Source: Manihot esculenta (taxonomy: Eukaryota > Streptophyta > Magnoliopsida > Malpighiales > Euphorbiaceae). From it: 64,000 nt of DNA. Location: the NCBI RefSeq assembly GCF_001659605.2, contig NC_035161.2, positions 4,668,265 to 4,732,264 on the forward strand, read 5' to 3'. The translations under genes and the position numbers were made by a program. The notes beneath the pieces were generated by a model. That model did no database searches. It saw only the letters and a list, made by a program, of their open reading frames with translations, and had not been told where the DNA came from. Numbering within the stretch: the stretch's first letter is position 1; every line of letters begins with the position of its first letter. This document shows positions 56,855-64,000 of the stretch, one piece after another.

Positions 56855-57309
56855 GTTTTTGAATATTGTCATTATTAACAAGTCAGTCCCTATATTTTTA
56901 AAAATTTATTAAAACGTTCTTATATTTTTTAAATATATTAAAACGTTCTTATATTTTCTCATATCTATTAAAATATCCTTATCATTTTTCTCCGTCAATG
57001 AAATAGCCCTTCTTCCTCCTAAAAAAAGAAAAAGAGAAAAAAAAAGATGACAATGAAGAAAAAAAAGAAAAATTGAAGAAAAATCGAAGAAGAAGAAGAA
57101 GAAGAAAAATAGAAGGAGAATGAGGAGGAGGAGGAGAAGGAGAGGGGAGGTAATTTGATTTTTTGCTATATTTTTAACGGTAAAAATAAATAGAATGACT
57201 ATTTTGTTGACGGAGAAAAAATATAAGAACGTTTTAATAGATTTTTAAAAATACAGAAACTTACTTATTAATAATGGTAATACTCAGAGAGTAAATTATA
57301 AATCTCCCT
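56848..57309. mobile_element. MITE-like element with long inverted ends
   Basis: The left end (TTGAATATTGTCATTATTAA, then TTATTAAAACGTTCTTATAT and CTCCGTCAATGAAATAG) is mirrored at the right (CTATTTTGTTGACGGAG, ATATAAGAACGTTTTAATAG, TTATTAATAATGGTAATACT). Arms of about 130 bp surround a purine-rich core. No transposase. Family not identified. Confidence 0.6.
57025..57150 (+). repeat. Polypurine stretch with GAA/GAG repeats
   Basis: About 125 bp of almost only A and G on the plus strand, with AAGAAGAAGAAG and GAGGAGGAGGAG runs, in the core of the MITE-like element. Confidence 0.85.
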
Positions 57310-59159
57310 TATGTATATAAAATTCGCATTATAATAAATTCCTAGTATGGATAATAAAATGTATTAAATAATAAATTTCTTGAAGAGATGGTGTAAGTGG
57401 GATTAATCTAGAAAATACAATAGAAGAGTTATGAGGTTTTGCTTTGTATTTTGACATGATAGTGAAAGATTCAAAGCAAAGGTCTAGAGGAAAAAAAATG
57501 TTTGATTTTTATTTTCTAAATTTATATTCAATGATGCAAAGGGTGATGACAAATGACTGGAATTTTCGATAAATGCAACTCAAATTATTCAAAAATTTCC
57601 ATGAAAAATGGATTTTTTATATATATTATTGCACAAAAATAAGAAAAATTCCAAATTGAATTTCACATGAAAGTTAATTTTCATTCAATCTTTTTACGTG
57701 TACCCAAGCTGTATATTTCTGACTGTATCATGTCCATTACAGTTTTGGTCAATGCTTTTTAATCGGATTAGTCAATAAATCGGTAAAAGTAAAATTTAAA
57801 GTGAATTGAATTAATATTTAATTGATATATTATTAAATAAATATTAAATTAGTATTATTTTTTAAAATAACAATGAAAATAGTAATAAAGTAGGTAAATT
57901 TTATAAAATGATAATTGAAATAATTTTAGTTAAATTTTAATATGCAAATAATTCTTTAAAATATATTATTATTTTAATTAAAATGTAATATGGTCATAAA
58001 AAATATAAAGATAATATACGTGTATGTGTTTGTGAGAGTGCTCTAAGTTGAGAACATTGTTAAGGAAACTTTGAAAATATTTCTTGTATATAAGTAATAA
58101 TTTTAAAAATAATATTTAACATTTTAATTTAATTTTTAGAAATATGAATAAATAAATCACAAAAAATTATTTATTATAATGTTTAATTAATCACAACTAA
58201 AAAATTTATTAACTATTAAATAACTAATAATTAATTAATAGGTACTAAAATATTTAATATTAAGTAACAAATTATTTTTAGTTTACTGAGTAAATTAAAA
58301 AAAAAAATATTGGCTCTAAATCCTTTAGGAGTAAAATTAACATAAATACTCTCGTTCGTCTAATAATTTTTATTTATTTTATTTTTTTATATATATTAAG
58401 AAATATTTTTTTATTAATTTTTTAATTATATTTAAATATATTAAATTTTATTAAATATTAAGAAATATTTTAAAATTTTTTAAAAAATAACATAAAATTA
58501 AATATTATAATAATTAATTTATATATATTATAATATAAAAATATAAATAATAATTTAAAAATAATAAAATAAATAAATAAAAATTATAAAACTGAGAACA
58601 CTCATTAAATATTAGGATAAAATAAAATAAAAATTAATTTATAAAACTAATGATAGAGTTTAGAAAGTTCTAATATTTCTCCACTTTTCACTTTTATATA
58701 TAATATTATTAATATTTTTAAATTAATTAGATATATGAACTCGTATACAAGAAAAACATAACTTATAATATTATATCAATATGCTATTTTGTTCTTAGGA
58801 CCCTACCGGTGTCAAATACGACGCCGTACTAAAATAAACTTTTTCCAATTTCCATTGTTTAAACTAATAATTTTTAGAAAAACTTTTTCATCCAAATTAT
58901 ATTCAGTTATTTCTTTTACGGACTGTTGTGAGACTACAAGAGATGTATATTGTACGAAAATTTCGTTATTAACTGGTCCAGATGAATATTAAAAATATAA
59001 ACTCGTGACATTATTAGCTCCTCCATATTGAGTGTATTCTAAATTTTTTTAATATTTAATAATTAAAATTAATAGAATTGATATATCTGATTCTCCTCCT
59101 ATTTCATTTGATAGATTGATTTTTTTTTTGTCCATCATATGAATCCATCAATATTTGAT
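57310..59159. other. AT-rich intergenic DNA
   Basis: No gene supported. Apart from the second direct-duplication copy (57452-57690) it is low-complexity A/T sequence, densest at 58,360-58,620. A 67-codon ORF at 58789 has no recognisable motif. Confidence 0.6.
57452..57690 (+). repeat. Direct duplication, copy 2
   Basis: Same orientation and order of phrases as 54247-54490: GACATG, AAAGCAAAG, TCTAGAG, GATGCAAAGGGTGATG, ATAAATGCAACTCAAATTAT, CCAAATTGAATTT. Confidence 0.65.
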
Positions 59160-59700
59160 TCGAAGAAGAAATCTGCAAAATGAAGGAAGAAGGTCAGGGG
59201 TCTACCGGATGCCCCGGTGGAGACTCTCTAACGTTCAAGTCAGATTTTATGAACTAGAATAGTATAGAAAGCAGGGATTGCAGAGAGAAAATAATGAAAA
59301 AATGGAGTTTAGGAAGAAGGAGGAAGAAGAGATTGGCCCCCTCTTTCCGTCTACCCCTGATGTATACCCGCCTCTCTGCCACAGTGCTGGCAGTCTCTGT
59401 TACCCAACTCCGTACGTATGGATATGTCAACCTGCTCTATGCGTAGTCGGCTATTTAATTCCCCTCAGTATGCATGTAAACCGGTCTGCTGGATATCTCT
59501 TCTTCTATGGGGCCCATTATCAAGCATAACACAAGGGGACTGGTCCAAGGGAGGTCCGATCTCGAGGCCGGATGATCAAGGCCCAATCCTCATAGCCGAG
59601 TGATCCAGGCGGAGTTATTGAAGGAGCGTCTTGTCCTTTGGGTAAGGGCTGTTGTTACAGGTCTGGCCTTATACCAGACTGAGGAAACCATCGATCATCA
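59160..59700. other. GC-richer fragment of unknown origin
   Basis: About 540 bp with composition unlike its AT-rich surroundings. GGGGTCTACCGGATGCCCC and GGTGGAGACTCT are reminiscent of stretches in plant LTRs, but no LTR ends or TSDs are visible. Short frames (59278-59529, 59418-59603) overlap in different phases and look like chance. Confidence 0.35.
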
Positions 59701-60446
59701 AGAATAATTAATTATTAGACTTTTTAAAATTTTATAAATATTTTAATATATTTTTTAAAATTAAAAAATTAACTAATAAATTTTTTATATTATAAAAATT
59801 TAAATAATATTTTTATTGTTATTGATATAAATCCAAATATCAAATTCTACGACTGCAAAGCTATTTAAAATAAAAAGTAATATACCAAATTATAATCTTT
59901 AAATAAAATTTAAATTAATTATTTATTGTATACTTAAATAGTGCGGATTTGAAAGTTGTTTTGTCAATTTCCAGCCTCAAAGTCCAAAAAAACAAAAATA
60001 TTATGTAAAATCGAAGACTCTACCGAAAAAGAATTATTTAGAGCTTTTCATTATCCTTTGGTTCAAAGCTAGAAAAATCTAGCAAGGAATATCTAGAAGT
60101 ACAAGAACTAGGACTAGCACATGCATGTACGAGAATATATATGATCTCATATTGTTCCATCCTACCTTAAAAATTCCTTTGTATATAATTAATATTTTAG
60201 TATTATTTCTATTAAATTTAAATTTATCAATTTCATTTTTAATTTATTTAATTTGTTAACTTTAAATAGTATTTTAACTAAAATTTTAGTTAAAATATAT
60301 TACGTATTTAATATAAATAAATAAATTTATTTTTGGGTAATTTTTAAAAAAAATAATATTTTAATAATTATTGTATAATTGAATTTAACTATTTAACCAA
60401 ATAAATAAATAACAAGGAGATTGAAGCGCTTTTCGGAGGGAGTAAG
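59701..60446. other. AT-rich intergenic DNA
   Basis: Nothing recognisable; low-complexity A/T sequence with no supported frame. Confidence 0.6.
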
Positions 60447-60568
60447 TAGGGGTGTAAACGAACCGAGCCGAGCCGAGTTTTGAAGAGCTCAAACTTGGTT
60501 CGTTAAAATTTTTTCGAACTCTAGTCGAATTCGAGTTTTACTCATATCGAACTCGAGCCGAGTATTAA
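60447..60568. mobile_element. Truncated hAT-like MITE end
   Basis: TAGGGGTGTAAACGAACCGA, followed by GAGCCGAGCCGAG and CTCGAGCCGAG phrases, is the start of a common plant hAT-type MITE. It is cut at 60568 by the LTR of element G. The missing end would be beyond the right edge if G split it. Confidence 0.6.
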
Positions 60569-62407
60569 TGTAACGACCCGGAAATCCGACCCGTTACCGG
60601 CGCTAGGATCCAGATCGGCTTAAGGCCGCCGGGACCCGTAGCAAGCCAAACATACCTCCTGTAACCTGCAACTCTGGGGATAAAGGGAGTGGGGTGAGCT
60701 ACTAGAGCCCAGTGAGCAGAATAATAAAACATCAATTTAAATCATGCTTTCATGTATGCGCCATAACACAAACATTTCACATCAAGGATGAACTTGTCAC
60801 CATTTAGCCCCTATCTTTCTTACTTATACATGCCGGGGGCGTAGAGCCGTAGCAGGCACACCCGGACTACCATAATCAATCATAGTGCCAGGGGCGTAGA
60901 GCCGTAGCAGGCACACCTGGACTCACATAGGTTATCATGACATAAAAGGGCTAATGGATCATTCAACATTCATCCACATCAACAACAAAGTATGCAATGC
61001 AACATATTCGTGAATTCTAATGCAATCAACCTGATATATCTCATAGCATTCATGATGCGTGAATCATGCTAAAACATTTCATTAATTTGCTTTAAAATTT
61101 AAAGTTTATTCCACTCACCTCTGGCTAGCTCTGAAGAGACTCTGAAGCAGCTGGCTCACTGCTGGGGGTCTCGGTTCCTCGGGTCCGAACCTACACAGGT
61201 GGACTCAAATGAGGGACCAAACATACCTGAATATGACTCTAAAATACTCCCCAAAAACCCCCTAAAACATCCTGAAAACATCACATGAAAACATGCAAGA
61301 AATGGCTGAACAGGGCACTTTCGGCGGCAGGTTCGGCGGCCGAAAGTCCCTCTGCAGCCGAAGGTCATGCAGGTTCGGCGGCACTTTCGGCGGCCGAACC
61401 TCCCAGACAGAGACGAACCTTGAGTTTCGGGGGCAGGCTTCGGCAGCCGAAACTGCCTCCACAAGGGGGTTCGGCGGCCGAAAGTCACTTCGGCGGCCGA
61501 ACCTGAGTTTCTGCCGAAGGGCAGAAACTTGGTTTCCTTGTGTCCACAGCCTCCAAAACACCTCAAAACATGCATAAACTTGTATCTACACATGCAAACA
61601 CATCATACATCACACCTAGGGGTCTCAAACTATAATATACCCCAACTACAACACTTCAAACACACAAACATCAACATACATTGTTCATCAAAGCATCACA
61701 ACCCATAAGCTCATAAACCTAACAACAAGCCTAAACATGCATTCTACCTCATCAACTTGCATAAAACTTTCATAAAACATAAGAGAAGCATAGATCGAGG
61801 CTTACCTCTTGAAGAAACGAGAGGAAAGGCGATCCTAGCTTGGAGATGGAGAGATTGAGCTCTTTGAACCTCCAAGTACCCAAAACTTGCTCTTAGCTCA
61901 CAAATCTTCAAAATGGAAGTTAAAACTCGTGAAAACCATGAAAGATCTAGGGAAAACATTCAAGATTGAGGGAGGAGCGGCGGAGACTCACCTTGGCCGA
62001 CAATGGGAGAGAAAAAGCTCACCCGTGCGGACCAAAGGGACCCTTTTATATGTGGCTGGCCAGGCCACGTTCGGGGGCCGAATGTGCCTCCGTATCCATG
62101 CAATGTTCGGCGGCCGAACATAAGGTTCGGCGGCCGAACCTGCACTTCCCTCACTCATGCTTTCGGGGGCCTAACGTGCCTCCTAATCACATGCATGTTC
62201 GGCGGCCGAAAGTCAAGTTCGGCGGCCGAACCTGGGTTTTCCTTCAAGCTACATTCATGCAAAAACTCATTTAATTTCTTACTTAAAAACATGAAATACA
62301 TGAAAACATTTCATAAATTCATAGTTTTGCCCTTCTAGAGGTTTCCGACATCCGAGGTCCCACCGGACGGTAGGGATTCCGATACCGGAGTCTAGCCGGG
62401 TATTACA
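60569..62407 (-). repeat. Element G 3' LTR (1,839 bp, internally deleted)
   Basis: On the minus strand TGTAATACCCGGCTAGAC at 62407 to CGTTACA at 60569. About 400-450 bp shorter than the C LTR: the part between the last acceptor-like TTGCAG region (near 60670) and the terminal GC block is missing. TATA box at plus-strand 62044-62050. Near-palindrome clusters at about 62105-62235 and 61320-61505. Confidence 0.92.
60829..60925. repeat. Tandem hairpin array in LTR G (two units)
   Basis: Two units containing GGGGCGTAGAGCCGTAGCAG; related to the C array, shifted by a few bases per unit. Confidence 0.8.
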
Positions 62408-62444
62408 TTCTCCCCCCCTTAAGAACATTCGTCCCCGAATGTTC
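62408..62444 (-). other. Stem-loop and polypurine tract of element G
   Basis: Minus strand: perfect GAACATTCG/CGAATGTTC arms (plus-strand 62423-62444), then a G-run polypurine tract adjoining the LTR. Confidence 0.9.
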
Positions 62445-62526
62445 CTCAACTAACATACAAAGCATGGCATCAATCATAACATACAACATATCATACATGC
62501 AACACATAGAACAACTAACACTCACC

Positions 62527-64000
62527 TCAAAACAGATGGGGGTATTGCTGGAGCATGGACTCCCGTGTCTCCCAGGTGCATTCTTCAATATTGTGGTGGT
62601 TCCAAAGGACTTTCACCATCGGGATTTCCTTGTTCCTTAGCTTTCTGATCTGAGTGTCTAGGATCCGCACTGGCTGCTCTACATAGGTGAGATCCTCTTG
62701 GATCTCTACATCAGGCTCACTAAGAACCTTTCCAGGATCCGACACGTACTTCCGTAATAGAGAAACATGGAAAACCGGATGGATTCTCTCCATCGAAGCA
62801 GGCAAGTCTAGCTTGTACGACACATTACCGACCCTCTGAAGCACCTCAAAAGGACCGATGTACCGTGGAGCTAACTTACCCTTCTTCCCGAACCGAACCA
62901 CTCCTTTCATAGGAGACACCTTGAGCAAAACCAAATCCCCCTCCTGAAACTCTAACTGTCTTCTGCGGATATCTGCATAACTCTTCTGCCGACTAGCAGC
63001 AGTCTTGATCCTCTCTCTGATTATGGGTACTACCCTGCTGGTAAGCTCTACTAACTCCGGACCCGCAAGAGTCCTCTCTCCTACTTCCTCCCAGCAGATA
63101 GGTGATCTGCACTTCCTCCCGTACAAAGCTTCATATGGAGCCATCCCTATGCTAGCATGATAGCTGTTATTGTAGGCAAACTCCACCAAAGGTAGATGCT
63201 GCCTCCAAGAACCGCCAAAATCTAGCACACACATTCTGAGCATATCCTCTATTGTCTGGATGGTCCTCTCTGACTGACCGTCTGTCTGTGGGTGGAAGGC
63301 AGTACTGAAGTCTAATCTGGTACCCATAGCGTTCTGCAGACTCCGCCAAAACCTGGAGGTGAACTAGGGCCCTCTATCTGACACTATAGATACCGGGACC
63401 CCATGCAGTCTGACAATCTCATCTACGTACACCTGCGCCAACTTGTCCACAGAGTAACCACTCCTGACAGGGATGAAGTGAGCAGATTTGGTGAGTCTGT
63501 CCACGATCACCCATATGGAGTCCAATCTGTTGGACGTCGCCGGTAACCCCACTACGAAGTCCATAGCTATATTCTCCCATTTCCACTCTGGAATCGGTAG
63601 TGGATTCAACATTCCAGCCGGCTTCTGATGCTCTAGTTTCACCCTCTGACACACATCGCAGGCTGACACGAACAGTGCCACGTCCTTCTTCATAGCTGGC
63701 CACCAATACACTCTCTTCAGATCCTGATACATCTTGGTGGCCCCAGGGTGAACACTATACCTGGTATTATGGGCTTCTCCCATAATATCTCCCTTCAGAC
63801 CGATGTCATCTGGCACACATAATCTGTTCCCGTAGCGGAGGATCCCCTTATCATCAAACCTGAACTCATCACTCTGGCCTGACTGAACCGTTCTGGCTAT
63901 CCTGACCAACTCTGGGTCCTCATGCTGTTTCTGAGCTACCTGCTCCAGAAACACAGGCATCACTCTCATCTGAGCCACTAAGGCACCTGTGCCAGACAAC
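62527..64000 (-). pseudogene. pol: Element G pol end: RNase H-integrase linker to chromodomain, one stop
   Basis: Partial at the right edge. From 63999 down the frame reads the linker after RNase H ([10 protein letters not shown]), the integrase zinc region ([20 protein letters not shown], then CDVCQRVK) and the catalytic MDFVVGLP. At 63366-63364 a TAG replaces the Gln of DRGPQFTS, between the second catalytic Asp and the Glu. The same frame continues to 62527 with SERTIQT, the GPFEVLQ region and the chromodomain-like tail ([12 protein letters not shown]), ending QQYPHLF. Whether the upstream part is intact cannot be seen. Confidence 0.93.

Larger units (their letters stand above)
60569..64000 (-). 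mobile_element. Element G: Tekay-type chromovirus, 3' part, minus strand
   Basis: 3' LTR (62407-60569), polypurine tract and pol end (to 62527), running off the right edge. Bases before it, ATTAA (60564-60568), may be its TSD; the partner is outside the window. Confidence 0.92.

Noticed and set aside
58789..58992. 67-codon ORF in AT-rich DNA
   Set aside because: No recognisable motif, and an isolated short frame of this size is expected by chance.
59278..59603. Overlapping 83- and 61-codon ORFs in the GC-richer fragment
   Set aside because: They overlap in different frames with no domain or gene structure; the longer one looks like chance.

Overview
This window is plant nuclear DNA from a heterochromatic, repeat-dense region. 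I found no host protein-coding gene, rRNA or tRNA gene. Almost everything is LTR retrotransposon, and the gag-pol genes have the layout of plant Ty3/gypsy chromoviruses of the Tekay/Del type: LTRs of about 2.1-2.35 kb starting TGTAATACC, an initiator-tRNA-Met primer site (TGGTATCAGAGCC), gag-PR-RT-RH-IN in one reading frame, a chromodomain-like C-terminus, and a G-run polypurine tract. The AT-rich right part carries MITEs typical of eudicots. A Euphorbiaceae-like host is only a guess.

Target-site duplications (TSDs) let most of the nesting be resolved. The oldest layer on the right is a Tat-type pol remnant (51,685-52,152). It borders element F, a non-autonomous, LARD-like element (6,537-51,634) with a gag-like gene, no visible pol and a 3' LTR at 50,237-51,634. 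A solo LTR of F's own family sits inside the F gene (7,125-8,593, TSD ACCAC); the reading frame is continuous across it. Tekay element B (+, 9,008-48,283, TSD TCCTT) is also inserted in the F gene. Tekay element C (-, 18,781-47,998, TSD TTACC) is inserted in B's 3' LTR. C in turn contains E (+, 18,884-28,617, TSD TGTTT) in its 3' LTR and D (+, 33,884-43,394, TSD CACAT) between protease and RT. On the left, degraded minus-strand Tekay element A (1-6,536) adjoins F and runs off the window. On the right, minus-strand Tekay element G (60,569-64,000+) cuts a hAT-like MITE and also runs off.

Only E is intact: a 1,664-codon gag-pol with all catalytic motifs, and LTRs that differ by two substitutions and one T-run length change. 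B, C, D and G carry stops or frameshifts. All five stops seen in B, C and G are explained by C-to-T change at CAG (CHG) sites, as expected for methylated plant transposons.

The most interesting structures are in the Tekay LTRs: (i) arrays of the near-palindrome TTCGGCCGCCGAA (GCC-box core) around the TATA box; (ii) a conserved order of splice-donor and acceptor-like sites through a ~2 kb leader, ending in an acceptor just before the gag ATG, so that splicing would remove the primer-binding site; (iii) a short tandem hairpin array at the same place in every LTR but with different sequence in different elements; (iv) a stem-loop just before the polypurine tract.

From about 54 to 60.4 kb the DNA is very AT-rich, with MITEs (one hAT-type with an 8-bp TSD inside another repeat), a diverged direct duplication and one unidentified GC-richer fragment.
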